Shown: positions 1 to 8,279 of the stretch, one piece after another
How positions within the stretch are numbered: the first letter of the stretch is position 1
Layout of the letters: every line of letters starts with the position of its first letter
Origin: Guptibacillus hwajinpoensis
Lineage (GTDB): Bacteria > Bacillota > Bacilli > Bacillales > Bacillaceae_O
Reading direction: 5' to 3'
NCBI GenBank assembly: GCA_016841765.1
Contig: JAENYN010000011.1
Coordinates: 1 to 64,000 of the forward strand
DNA: 64,000 nt
Position numbers and translations under genes: made by a program
The notes under the pieces: generated by a model
Database searches by the model: none
What the model was told of the DNA's origin: nothing
Seen by the model: the letters and a program-made list of their open reading frames with translations, nothing else

Positions 1-77
1 GATGTCGCACTTGTGCCTATGGTGAAAGCGAGTACCTGCAACGGAAATCAACACTGGCGTTTAACAGAGCCTTATAA
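1..77 (+). repeat. Dispersed repeat family A, partial copy at window edge
   Basis: This is the right-hand end of a repeat that recurs in the window. The block reading GTCGCACTTGTGCCTATGG is also found near 34068, and in reverse near 10660-10690. The end reading CCTGCAACGGAAATCAACAC recurs near 53740. The left part lies outside the window. Nothing in it looks coding. Confidence 0.75.
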
Positions 78-158
78 TAAGGAACGGGGAGAGAAAGGGA
101 TTTACAATATGTTACAATTGGGGATGGATTAACAGTTGATAGAATAAGAGGTGATTCC

Positions 159-1154
159 ATGTCTGTGTCGGCATCCCACCGGATCATGAAGATACGGGAA
201 CTATTACTTAATGAGACAGATGAACTTCACGAGATGTCAGTCGAAGAGCTTGTTGAAAAGTTGAAGCTGTCCTTTGGTGAAGAGTATGAAGTCGACAAAC
301 GGGCGCTCAAGCGGGATATTAGTGCTCTTAACGATACCGGCTTCGAAGTGATTGAAAATACAGGCGGCAAAGGCAAAAAGCTATACAGCCATCAGGATCG
401 GATATTTGAAACATACCAGCTGCGCCTGCTGGTGGATGCGGTCCTCAGCGCAAAATTCGTCACAGAAGAAGAAACTGACCGGATCATCGGCAAACTGAAG
501 CTGTTGACAAGCAGGCATATTGCAAAAAGTTTGCCGAGCCCGCTTATATACAGTCAGCCATCAAGTGTTGATTATAAGCAGATAAAGTTTAACATCGATA
601 AAATCCATACGGCCATTTCCGAAAGCAAGCATCTGAAATATCGATACGGCACATACAATGCCAGTAAAGAATTCACCCTCCACCGTGATGGAGGCTGGTA
701 TGATGTCCAGCCTTATGCGTTAATCTGGAATAATGATTTTTATTATTTGATCGGCAAATTCATGAAAACCGGGGAGATGCGCCACTACCGGGTTGACCGC
801 ATGCGCGACGTGGCAGTGGAGGAGGGGCGGCGATTCAAAAAAGAACCTTTTGATCTTACCGCCTATGTGGGGAAAAGCTTTCAAATGTTCAGCGGAGAAG
901 AGGACTGGATTAAAATCCGGTTCAGCAATATCCTGATCAACCCTGTCCTGGACCGTTTCGGCATGGAAGCGGACATCCGCCCGGCAGATGAGGACCATTT
1001 CATCCTGTCAACGAAAGCTTCAGTGAGCGACGGCCTGATCGGCTGGATCTTAAACTGGGGCAGCAAAGCAAAAGTCATCTCCCCGCAATCCCTCGTCCAA
1101 CAAATAAAAGAAGAAACCGAGAAACTGCAAGAACTTTATGCAGGTGAAGATTAA
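159..1154 (+). CDS. WYL-domain transcriptional regulator (YafY/DeoR-like)
   Basis: A 331-residue protein with an N-terminal winged helix-turn-helix (about residues 1-70, with a basic stretch KRALKRDIS) and a WYL domain (about 145-225, with GGWYDVQPYALIW and HYRVDRM). WYL domains are ligand-sensing modules that bind nucleic acids or small molecules and control DNA binding. A C-terminal WCX-like region follows. The start fits an AGAGGTG ribosome binding site. It is a single gene closed by a strong terminator. No target is evident, since the next genes run in the opposite direction. The family call is firm; the regulated genes are unknown. Confidence 0.9.
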   Translation: MSVSASHRIMKIRELLLNETDELHEMSVEELVEKLKLSFGEEYEVDKRALKRDISALNDTGFEVIENTGGKGKKLYSHQDRIFETYQLRLLVDAVLSAKFVTEEETDRIIGKLKLLTSRHIAKSLPSPLIYSQPSSVDYKQIKFNIDKIHTAISESKHLKYRYGTYNASKEFTLHRDGGWYDVQPYALIWNNDFYYLIGKFMKTGEMRHYRVDRMRDVAVEEGRRFKKEPFDLTAYVGKSFQMFSGEEDWIKIRFSNILINPVLDRFGMEADIRPADEDHFILSTKASVSDGLIGWILNWGSKAKVISPQSLVQQIKEETEKLQELYAGED

Positions 1155-1158
1155 AAAT

Positions 1159-1195
1159 GCCTGGCAATTGCGTCGCAATTGCCAGGCGTTTTTTT
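1159..1195 (+). terminator. Rho-independent terminator after the WYL regulator
   Basis: A near-perfect hairpin whose arms read GCCTGGCAATTGCG and its complement, at 1159-1187, is followed by seven T. It ends the WYL gene and faces the end of psuG. Confidence 0.9.
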
Positions 1196-1252
1196 ATCCC
1201 ATTTTTTTAAAACTTCGTCATCCTGCACAAATCAGCTCAGCAAGGCTCGGAC

Positions 1253-2173
1253 TCATTCTCCGTTTTTCAGGGAGGCTGCGATTCGGGCTGCAATCCGGGC
1301 GTTGTTTTTGACAAGGGCGATGTTGGCATCAAGGCTCTTTCCTTCGGTCAAGTCTTTTACACGGCTGAGGAGAAACGGCGTGACTTCTTTGCCAGTGATG
1401 TTCCGAGCCTTTGCTTCGGCCAGGGCATTTTCAATGACGGCGGTGATGAAGTCTTCACTGAGCGCATCTTGTTCTGGCACCGGATTGGCGATAACAATAC
1501 CGCCGTCAAGGCCAAGCTCCCATTTGATCCTGATCAGATCGGCCGCTTCCACAGGAGTATCCACCCGGTAGTCGATCGGGTGCCGGCTTGATCTTGTGTA
1601 AAATGCCGGCAGCGTATCTGTGCCAAAACCAAGGACCGGCACGCCATGGGTTTCAAGGTATTCAAGTGTCAGCCCGAGATCCAAAATGGACTTGGCCCCG
1701 GCGCAGACGACCGCAACATTCGTGCGCGCCAGCTCCTGCAGGTCTGCCGAAATATCCATCGTTTCCGCGGCACCGCGGTGGACACCGCCGATTCCGCCTG
1801 TAGCAAACACACTGATTCCGGCCAGCTCTGCACAAATCATCGTGGCTGCAACGGTTGTCGCGCCGTTTTTTTTCTTTGCCAGCAAGTAAGGCAGATCACG
1901 GCGGCTCGCTTTTATTACATTGTCAGCTTGCGCAAGATACTCAATTTCCTCTTTTGACAGGCCGATTTTTATTTTTCCGTCAAGGATGGCGATCGTGGCC
2001 GGCACTGCGCCGTTTTGCCTGATGAGTTCTTCCACCTCAAGCGCTGTTTCCACATTTTGCGGATAAGGCATTCCATGTGAAATGATGGTGGATTCAAGAG
2101 CTACGACAGGCCGGTTTTCACGAATTGCCCCCGCTGCTTCTTCTGAGTATGAAAGATAAGACTCGATATTCAT
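1253..2173 (-). CDS. psuG: Pseudouridine-5'-phosphate glycosidase
   Basis: A 306-residue protein of the PsuG (IndA/YeiN) family, which splits pseudouridine 5'-phosphate into uracil and ribose 5-phosphate. Family landmarks are present: [16 protein letters not shown] near residue 25, [20 protein letters not shown] near 127-146, and GAKSILDLG near 159, whose lysine (about 161) matches the catalytic lysine of the E. coli enzyme. The start codon overlaps the stop of the upstream kinase as ATGA, so the pair is translationally coupled. Together they recover uracil and ribose from pseudouridine released by RNA breakdown. Confidence 0.95.
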   Translation of the reverse strand: MNIESYLSYSEEAAGAIRENRPVVALESTIISHGMPYPQNVETALEVEELIRQNGAVPATIAILDGKIKIGLSKEEIEYLAQADNVIKASRRDLPYLLAKKKNGATTVAATMICAELAGISVFATGGIGGVHRGAAETMDISADLQELARTNVAVVCAGAKSILDLGLTLEYLETHGVPVLGFGTDTLPAFYTRSSRHPIDYRVDTPVEAADLIRIKWELGLDGGIVIANPVPEQDALSEDFITAVIENALAEAKARNITGKEVTPFLLSRVKDLTEGKSLDANIALVKNNARIAARIAASLKNGE

Positions 2174-3282
2174 GATCCGATTCCTCCAAAATAATGTTGG
2201 TATGTTTCCTGTAAAGACAGTTCGTTAAGGCCGTGGGAAACGGTATCTTCCGTCTGCAATGAATGGATGGAGCAAGCCATGCCGTATTGGCAGGCTTTGG
2301 CCAGGTCCATTTCCCTGTTGAGTCCATAAAGGATGCCTGCAACAAGGGCATCGCCCGCTCCGGTCACTTCCTGGATTTTTTTAAGGGACGGAGCCTGCAG
2401 CCTTCCATAGGAGGCGGAGCGGTCAAAGTAAAAAAGCCCCTGTTTTCCGACCGTGATGACGACATTTTCGACTCCTCTCGAAAACAGGGAAGCCGCAGCC
2501 TTTTTATAGTCTGATTCGTGCTCAAGTGTCATGCCCGTCATCGCCTCAATTTCGTCGCGATTCGCTGCCACAAGAGTGATTCCCTCCAGATGATGCGGCA
2601 GCTTTTTCACTTTGGGAGCTGAAACAGGTGCAACGCAGAGCGGTATATCACTTTGTCTGCACCGCTTAATGACATGGCTGATGACTTCGCTTGGGAAATT
2701 CGTGTCAATCATGACAAAACTGGATGCGGCCAGAATATTCCAGCGCCTGTCAACATCAGAACCCTCAATACGGTCATAGATCCCCATATCAGCCAGGGCG
2801 ACAATCATCTCGCCATTTTCATCCAGAAGTGCTGTATAGGAACCGGTTGCCGCTCCGGGAATCGTATAAGAAGAGCTTATGTCCATATGTTCCTTGGAAC
2901 TCTCGAGCAGCCACTTTCCATCCGGGTCATCACCTACAGCGGTCAAAAGAGAGACAGGCAGGCCCAGGCGGCCGAGGTTTTCCGCGATATTCCGGGCGAC
3001 CCCGCCTTTTGTCTTTTTGCTGGTCACCGGATTTGAAGTGCCCCACTGAATATCGCCGTGAACCCATGACTTGCGATCAACATTCGACCCGCCGATACAA
3101 GTGATCATCCGTTCTTCCTTCGGCACGTAAGCCCGTCCGATAATTTCCCCCTTTTTCATTAGGTTGGAAATATAGCCGGCAACAGCGGAACGGGAAAGGC
3201 CCAACTGCTGTGACAGCTGATGCTGGGTTACAAAAGGGTTGTTTCTTATCGTCGATAATATCTTTTTTTCGTTCTCATTCAT
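2170..3282 (-). CDS. psuK: Pseudouridine kinase with N-terminal winged helix
   Basis: A 370-residue protein. Residues 1-60 form a MarR/Lrp-like winged helix ([20 protein letters not shown]). Residues 60-365 form a PfkB-family sugar kinase with the anion-hole motif GAGDALVAG at about 308 and its catalytic aspartate at 311. It should phosphorylate pseudouridine to the substrate of PsuG, encoded immediately downstream with a 4-nt overlap. The fused DNA-binding domain suggests the kinase also controls its own operon. A TAAAC-N4-GTTTA inverted repeat overlapping the likely -10 is a candidate operator. The enzyme family is firm; autoregulation is inferred. Confidence 0.92.
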   Translation of the reverse strand: MNENEKKILSTIRNNPFVTQHQLSQQLGLSRSAVAGYISNLMKKGEIIGRAYVPKEERMITCIGGSNVDRKSWVHGDIQWGTSNPVTSKKTKGGVARNIAENLGRLGLPVSLLTAVGDDPDGKWLLESSKEHMDISSSYTIPGAATGSYTALLDENGEMIVALADMGIYDRIEGSDVDRRWNILAASSFVMIDTNFPSEVISHVIKRCRQSDIPLCVAPVSAPKVKKLPHHLEGITLVAANRDEIEAMTGMTLEHESDYKKAAASLFSRGVENVVITVGKQGLFYFDRSASYGRLQAPSLKKIQEVTGAGDALVAGILYGLNREMDLAKACQYGMACSIHSLQTEDTVSHGLNELSLQETYQHYFGGIGS

Positions 3283-3321
3283 GACGGAACCCCCATCGTG
3301 TTAAATCTGTATAAACATCTG

Positions 3322-3350
3322 TCTCTATTATAAACAAAAGTTTAGCACAC
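3322..3350 (-). promoter_or_regulatory. psuK-psuG promoter -10 and candidate operator
   Basis: On the minus strand a TATAAT -10 lies about 45 nt upstream of the psuK start. It is overlapped by the inverted repeat TAAAC-AAAA-GTTTA (3331-3344). The -35 is poor. The repeat could be the binding site of the winged helix fused to PsuK; this is inference. Confidence 0.4.
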
Positions 3351-3510
3351 ATGGGGAAATACTAACAACCTCACACGAAATAAACTAATAGACCTATACG
3401 AAAGGCTGTAAACAGGTGTATTATGGAAAGGAAGGAACATTTTTTGGAGATAAAATGGGTTGAAAGACCCACTACATAGAAGATGTCCGCATAAATGGGG
3501 GTTTGACAAC

Positions 3511-5553
3511 ATGGGGGATGAACTGGTCTTTTTATTTCTTGCGGTTTTGATGAACATGCTGTTGATTTTCGGAGTGTTTCTTCTTCCGAAAGTTACACGG
3601 AAAAAATGGATGTATACATTTTCACAGGGGCTGTTTCTTGCCCTTTCGCTCTGGGTGACTGCCGGGCTTTCACTCCTTGCCAATGGCTATTCGCCTGCTT
3701 TTTGGGATGTTTTCCGGGAACTGATTTTCTCCTTCTTTTTTTCTTTTGTGATTTATACACTGTTCTCTCATTTTTTGGGACGAATACTTTCGGTTGATTC
3801 TTCTTCAAAGTATATGGGCTTACTGAGTGTGATATTTGGCATGGTGACCGTGATTCTGCCCGCATATGTTTTGAAGGAATACAGCCATGCAGCCGGGTGG
3901 GAGTGGGAACTCCTGATTGTCAGCATGCTCCTTTATATGATTACGTTTTTTCTTCTTGTAAGGGTATTGAAACAGGTCAGGATCGATCAGCTCCGCAACC
4001 GGCGGAACGTCCCCCTTATATTTCAGGCTGCTTTTTCCATTCTGGCGGCCAGCGGGATAATCGGAGCCTGCCTGGCGATGCTTGAAGCATCCGGATTAGC
4101 CATTACTATCGATTATTTCATTCTCGAGCTCGTGACGGTGTTTCTGCTCATTATTTTAGCAATGAAGTATGGTGAGAAACAGTATGAGGAAAAACAGGCT
4201 GAACTGGAAGAGAACAACGAAAAATTGGAGTTTATGGCGCACCATGACCCGTTGACCGGCCTGCCTAATCGGATGGCTATCCAAAATCAGATCAGAACAA
4301 TGATTAAAAGCAGGAACCCTTTTTACCTGTTATTCCTTGATTTGGATTCTTTCAAAATGATTAATGATTATTATGGCCATCAGCACGGGGATACGGTCTT
4401 AAAGCAAATGGGCATCCGGCTCAGCAAGACTTTGAAGCATAAGGGGGCCGTTGCCCGGGTAGGCGGTGATGAGTTTGTCATCCTGCTGCAGGAAGATGCA
4501 CAAGGCATCCATGCCATTCTTGATCAGTTAATTCGTGTGGTCACTTTGCCGATGAGCATTGATGGAAAGACGGTTACCGTCACAACAAGTTTGGGTGCCG
4601 CCTGTTATCCGGAACATGGGCGAACCGTTTCAGCTTTAATGAAATTTGCGGACCTGGCTATGTATTATGCAAAAGATTCCGGTAAAAATCAGTACCAGGT
4701 TTATTCGGAAAAGATGTTGAAAGAGAGCAACAAGGTTGTGGAGCTGAAGACCGACTTGAGGCAGGCGTTATCGAAAAAACAATTTCGGATCCTGTATCAG
4801 CCTCAGATTGATTTGCGCTCCGGAACGATTACCGGATTCGAAGCCCTGCTGCGGTGGAAACACCCGGAACGCGGCCTGATTTCACCAGTTTCATTTATTC
4901 CCCTTGCCGAAGAAACAGGCGATATCGTTCCGATCGGTGAATGGGTGCTCCGACAGGCGGTGCAAGAACTTCAAAACTGGCAAAAGGTTTATCAAAAACA
5001 ATTGAAAATGGCGGTTAACATCTCTATAAAACAGCTCGAACATCCGAATTTTATACATACAGTAAAAGACGTACTGGCCAATTCGGGTCTCAATCCTTCC
5101 CTATTGGAACTGGAAGTGACCGAAAGCCTGGCGATGAAAAATGTGGAATATGCCCTTGAAGTCATTGAAAAGCTGAGGGAATTCGGTGTCCATGTATCGA
5201 TTGATGATTTCGGCACTGGCCATAGCTCCCTGAATTACTTGCGGCTCCTCGGTATCAAACATATCAAAATAGACCGTACATTTATCAAGGATATCGAAGA
5301 AAAGAGGGAGAGCAGGGAAATCATTCGGGCTATTTTGTCAATTGCGCGCCACTTGCGGCTCGATGTTACGGCGGAAGGGATTGAAACAGCCGGACAGCTC
5401 CAGTTTCTACAGGATCTGGACTGCTCATACGGCCAGGGCTATCTGTTTGCCAAACCACTGGACCATACACACGCGGAAGCCTTTTTAAAAAGAGAAGCGG
5501 AGACGGCGGCAAGTGTCCAAAAGCCCGGGAAACGTTTCGGAGGGCAAATATGA
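3511..5553 (+). CDS. Membrane GGDEF-EAL cyclic di-GMP enzyme
   Basis: A 680-residue protein with about seven hydrophobic segments in the first 230 residues, a short coiled coil (KQYEEKQAELEENNEKLEFM), a GGDEF domain and a C-terminal EAL domain. GGDEF is intact, but the usual RxxD inhibitory site upstream of it is replaced (KHKG), so product inhibition is unlikely. The EAL domain keeps EALLRW, the NISIKQL asparagine, LEVTES, DDFGTG, KIDRTF and TAEGIET, so phosphodiesterase activity is plausible. I chose the ATG at 3511, which has GGGGG nine bases upstream; an in-frame start at 3460 lacks a site. The signal sensed by the membrane part is unknown. Confidence 0.9.
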   Translation: MGDELVFLFLAVLMNMLLIFGVFLLPKVTRKKWMYTFSQGLFLALSLWVTAGLSLLANGYSPAFWDVFRELIFSFFFSFVIYTLFSHFLGRILSVDSSSKYMGLLSVIFGMVTVILPAYVLKEYSHAAGWEWELLIVSMLLYMITFFLLVRVLKQVRIDQLRNRRNVPLIFQAAFSILAASGIIGACLAMLEASGLAITIDYFILELVTVFLLIILAMKYGEKQYEEKQAELEENNEKLEFMAHHDPLTGLPNRMAIQNQIRTMIKSRNPFYLLFLDLDSFKMINDYYGHQHGDTVLKQMGIRLSKTLKHKGAVARVGGDEFVILLQEDAQGIHAILDQLIRVVTLPMSIDGKTVTVTTSLGAACYPEHGRTVSALMKFADLAMYYAKDSGKNQYQVYSEKMLKESNKVVELKTDLRQALSKKQFRILYQPQIDLRSGTITGFEALLRWKHPERGLISPVSFIPLAEETGDIVPIGEWVLRQAVQELQNWQKVYQKQLKMAVNISIKQLEHPNFIHTVKDVLANSGLNPSLLELEVTESLAMKNVEYALEVIEKLREFGVHVSIDDFGTGHSSLNYLRLLGIKHIKIDRTFIKDIEEKRESREIIRAILSIARHLRLDVTAEGIETAGQLQFLQDLDCSYGQGYLFAKPLDHTHAEAFLKREAETAASVQKPGKRFGGQI

Positions 5554-5719
5554 ATATGTTCATATCGGTTTCCGAAAAATAAAGAAAACAAGAGTAATAA
5601 TTGTGTGAGTTTTCAATTTTAAGAACAGCGCCCGATTTTGCAGGTTGGGAAACGCTGGTGAATAGCGTACGATGACACTATCCTGTAGAACATCATTTTT
5701 TCTCCACCTGTTTAGGAGG
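5554..5719. other. Gap after the GGDEF-EAL gene
   Basis: AT-rich sequence with no reading frame I can support. It runs up to the terminator at 5720. I see no tandem repeat or RNA motif in it. Confidence 0.5.
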
Positions 5720-5748
5720 CTGCAAACTTAGTTTGCAGTATTTTTTTT
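5720..5748 (+). terminator. Rho-independent terminator
   Basis: The hairpin CTGCAAAC-TTA-GTTTGCAG is followed by a long T run. It lies about 170 nt after the GGDEF-EAL gene. Confidence 0.8.
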
Positions 5749-5803
5749 GTGAAAAACAGTTTAAGTAACGAGTTTGTTTAAGAAGACAAATATTTAAATA
5801 GGA

Positions 5804-5848
5804 AAACACACTGGATTTCATAGAAGAAACCTCAGTGTGTTTTTTTAT
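5804..5848. terminator. Bidirectional terminator between convergent genes
   Basis: Arms AAACACACTG and CAGTGTGTTT enclose a 19-nt loop. T-rich tails are present on both strands, so it can serve both the plus-strand unit and the minus-strand CorA gene. Confidence 0.7.
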
Positions 5849-5909
5849 CAATGCGTTTTCAGAGATCTATCGGTTACACGTAATTCCCTTTACAGGCTCA
5901 GCAGGGTTG

Positions 5910-6860
5910 TTATTTATCGTCAAAAAAAGAAAAAGTGTTTGATTTTTCATTGTTGTTCTTCAAAATATTACCCGTCCAGCCCTTTTTCTTGAGCCAAAGG
6001 AAAATGAGGATGGAAATGATTGCCATAAGGATCAAAGCTGCCCAATAACCCCATTTTTCATCCAGCTCGGGCATATACTTGAAGTTCATTCCCCAGAGTG
6101 CCCCGAGTGCAGTGATAGGTGTGATCAGCACAGTGAAGACTGTCAGGGTTTTCATGATTTCATTGGCGCGGTAAGATACAAGCCCATTGTTCAGTTCGCG
6201 CAGGGTGTCCAGATCTCTTTCGAAATTGTGGATGAGCATTTCGAATCGGTTAAAACGGGATTTTACCATTTGATATTCTTTCGATTCGGTCAAATCATCA
6301 AGGTATGCTTCTTCCAGAGTGGAGTACAGTTCTTTCAGCCCCAGCTCCAAATCGGCCCAGCGCATTAACTTGTAACGGAAATTGTAAATTTGTTCAAGAT
6401 GATTCACCCGCCTGTTCTGGCTGACCCGCTCATGGACCCGTTTGATATGGTCGCCGGTTGGCTGCAACTCGACCAGAAAGCTTTCCAAAATGTCTCCAAG
6501 AAGGCGCAGAAGTCCTTGAGGAGCAGAGTTCGAGTTTGCAAACTGCTTGATCGAGTCTTTCTTTTGGATCGTTTTAAGTTTTGAAAACTCCAGTCCGATT
6601 GTGATCAATTTTTTCTTCGTCACAAAGATATAACAAGGCATCTCCCTGTCTTTTTCATAATCATATGTAATTTGGCTGGATACAGTGGCATGTTCTTCTC
6701 CCCATGAAAGAACCTGGGAGACAAATTCACTCATTTCTTCGTTTTTGGCTTTATCCAGCCAGTCATGCAAATGGGGCTCAGCCATTGAATCTGCCGCTTT
6801 TTCGGCATCCTCAATCGTGGCAAAATTATGCCATTCCCACTTGTGGAAATCATGTTTCAT
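5910..6860 (-). CDS. CorA-family divalent metal ion transporter
   Basis: A 316-residue protein with a long soluble, helix-rich N-terminal region and two C-terminal membrane helices. The first helix ends in the signature GMN (ALWGMNFKYMPEL), diagnostic of the CorA/Mrs2 magnesium, cobalt or nickel channels. The family forms a pentamer in the cytoplasmic membrane with the N-terminal funnel inside. The loop between the helices is acidic (MPELDEKW), as in family members. A candidate sigma-B promoter lies about 40 nt upstream. The ion specificity cannot be read from the sequence. Confidence 0.9.
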   Translation of the reverse strand: MKHDFHKWEWHNFATIEDAEKAADSMAEPHLHDWLDKAKNEEMSEFVSQVLSWGEEHATVSSQITYDYEKDREMPCYIFVTKKKLITIGLEFSKLKTIQKKDSIKQFANSNSAPQGLLRLLGDILESFLVELQPTGDHIKRVHERVSQNRRVNHLEQIYNFRYKLMRWADLELGLKELYSTLEEAYLDDLTESKEYQMVKSRFNRFEMLIHNFERDLDTLRELNNGLVSYRANEIMKTLTVFTVLITPITALGALWGMNFKYMPELDEKWGYWAALILMAIISILIFLWLKKKGWTGNILKNNNEKSNTFSFFDDK

Positions 6861-6900
6861 GTTAAGTTCCCCTTTTGTCTAGGTCTTTTGATACAACATA

Positions 6901-6926
6901 ATTCCCTTGTAAGGAAACAATCAAAC
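6901..6926 (-). promoter_or_regulatory. Candidate sigma-B promoter for the CorA-type gene
   Basis: On the minus strand GTTTGA, 14 bases, then GGGAAT. The Bacillus sigma-B consensus is GTTTAA, 12-14 bases, GGGTAT, so there is one mismatch in each box and the spacing is right. It ends about 40 nt before the start codon. Confidence 0.5.
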
Positions 6927-7025
6927 ACCGCATATCGCTGTAATTAATTCCATGCAGCAGCTCGTTTCACCTCTTTATAAACGAGGAAAGCGGAGGGATG
7001 TTAGTGAACAGCAAGAAATGTCAGC

Positions 7026-7064
7026 AAAAAAGCAGCCCCTTTTGCAAAAGCAAGAAAAGGCTGC
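7026..7064 (-). terminator. Terminator after the GNAT gene
   Basis: Read on the minus strand: GCAGCC ... GGCTGC followed by six T. It sits about 65 nt beyond the acetyltransferase stop codon. Confidence 0.7.
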
Positions 7065-7094
7065 CCGTAAAGCTCTTCATTACAGAATCTCCGA

Positions 7095-7134
7095 ACGTGA
7101 AAGCCCACTCCTTTAGGTGTGGGAGTCTCAAAAA
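7095..7134 (+). mobile_element. Possible solo IS200/IS605 right-end remnant
   Basis: A small symmetrical hairpin CCCAC-T-CCT-TT-AGG-T-GTGGG (7104-7123) is followed by AGTCTCAAAA. From memory this resembles the subterminal hairpin and end of IS200/IS605 elements, which also forms the 3' part of the TnpB guide RNA. No tnpA or tnpB is present, so it would be a solo end. It overlaps the last three bases of the acetyltransferase gene. Confidence 0.35.
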
Positions 7135-7649
7135 TCTGTCCACTCGATTTTTCCGGATTTATTTTCAGCATCAAGTTCGATGTCAAAGTTGTGCTTTGTG
7201 TAAAAATGTTCAAGGCGATCGACATGGTCCCAGTCGCGTTCAGCGATATCGCCGGTAATATACTGGATGTTCTGGTCCCGGGCGATTTCTTTCAGGTGAT
7301 CGATCAGCACGGTCCCGTATCCTTTTCCGCCTGGTCCGCGGATGTCGCCGATATGGATTGTGTTTTGATCCCTGTATTCAGCCAGAATGGAAGAATCCCA
7401 GGATCCCCGGAAGGGACGGGTGCACTCATTCAGCATGACTTTGCAGATGTTTCCGTCATCAACTGCGGAGATAATGACCCAGTTATCGTCCTTTGTCTGG
7501 TCAATGCCGATAACCTGGCGTTTTTTTGCGATTTCTTTCATGTTTTGCTGGATCCGGAACAATTGAATTTCCAATTCGTCCAATTCTTCTTTCAATTCTT
7601 GCGGATTTTTTTGCGGCGCTTCCGTTTCCGCCAGCTTGCTGAGCAGCAT
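7128..7649 (-). CDS. GNAT-family acetyltransferase with N-terminal coiled coil
   Basis: A 173-residue protein. The first 60 residues are charged and heptad-like (NPQELKEELDELEIQLFRIQQNMKEIAKK), predicting a coiled coil. Residues 60-173 form a GNAT fold with an acetyl-CoA loop RGPGGKGYGTVLIDHL. The ATG at 7649 is chosen because AAAGGAGG lies seven bases upstream. The substrate is unknown; the coiled coil suggests dimerisation or tethering to a partner. The gene stands alone and its last codon touches a possible IS200/IS605 end. Confidence 0.82.
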   Translation of the reverse strand: MLLSKLAETEAPQKNPQELKEELDELEIQLFRIQQNMKEIAKKRQVIGIDQTKDDNWVIISAVDDGNICKVMLNECTRPFRGSWDSSILAEYRDQNTIHIGDIRGPGGKGYGTVLIDHLKEIARDQNIQYITGDIAERDWDHVDRLEHFYTKHNFDIELDAENKSGKIEWTDF

Positions 7650-7826
7650 CGAATCCTCCTTTCTATCGGGATTTGTGAGGTGAGGCATACGTTATGATAG
7701 TCATTTAATCGGTATTCCGTTCATAGTCTGGGACTGGCCCAGGCACACAGTTACCCATTCTATCGCAGGTTCCGCTTTCATTGCAAATGATGAATGGAGG
7801 TCAGGAGATTTGCCGTATGTATATCA

Positions 7827-7862
7827 TGCAATAGCCCTCATCCGAAGATGGGGGCTATTGCA
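7827..7862. terminator. Hairpin after the YjcZ-type gene
   Basis: A long perfect stem (TGCAATAGCC ... GGCTATTGCA, with inner pairing through CATC/GATG) lies just downstream of the micro-protein. No strong T run on either strand, so it may be a weak terminator or stabilising hairpin. Confidence 0.6.
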
Positions 7863-7873
7863 TTTAAATCACT

Positions 7874-7963
7874 TTAGTACCAAGAGGCACCGACAATGAT
7901 GAGGAGGATAAACAGTACAACGATTAAGGCGAATCCTCCGCCGTAACCATAGCCGTAACTCAT
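7874..7963 (-). CDS. YjcZ-family sporulation micro-protein
   Basis: A 29-residue protein that begins MSYGYGYGGGFALIVVLFIL and ends GASWY: a Gly/Tyr-rich head followed by a single membrane helix. This is the pattern of the YjcZ/YhfH-like small sporulation proteins common in Bacillus genomes. TAAGGAGGTG lies upstream of the ATG at a good distance. The function of the family is not settled; members are expressed during sporulation. It is often missed because of its size. Confidence 0.88.
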   Translation of the reverse strand: MSYGYGYGGGFALIVVLFILLIIVGASWY

Positions 7964-8072
7964 TCACTAACACCTCCTTAGGTCTTACATTATTACATTA
8001 TGTATTTCAGGCAGAACTGTTTGGACATTTCGGTATAATCCAGAAAATTAGGCGGAAAACGGAATGCCAGGC

Positions 8073-8098
8073 AAATGCCAGGCAATTCCCTGGCATTT
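8073..8098. repeat. Hairpin upstream of the lipoprotein gene
   Basis: Arms AAATGCCAGG and CCTGGCATTT, preceded by a second copy of ATGCCAGGCAA. The same CCAGGCAATT string forms the terminator stem at 1159. No T run follows, so the role is unclear. Confidence 0.5.
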
Positions 8099-8279
8099 GG
8101 AGTTTGGTCGTTTGCGGTTTATTGGAAGATCATTTCCAGGTGTTCCATTTTTGGTATGGCCCGGTTGTTATGATGCAAGTGTAGACAGAAGAGTAAAGAA
8201 CATGACAGCGGAAAGATGGAGGAGGTTGCAGCAGGACATGATTTGCTCTTCAAACAAACTCAATTCGGGGGGAAGAAAA

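Noticed and set aside
8064-8279. N-terminal extension of the FxLYD lipoprotein
   Set aside because: The added 72 residues would bury the lipoprotein signal peptide. A strong RBS lies before the ATG at 8280.
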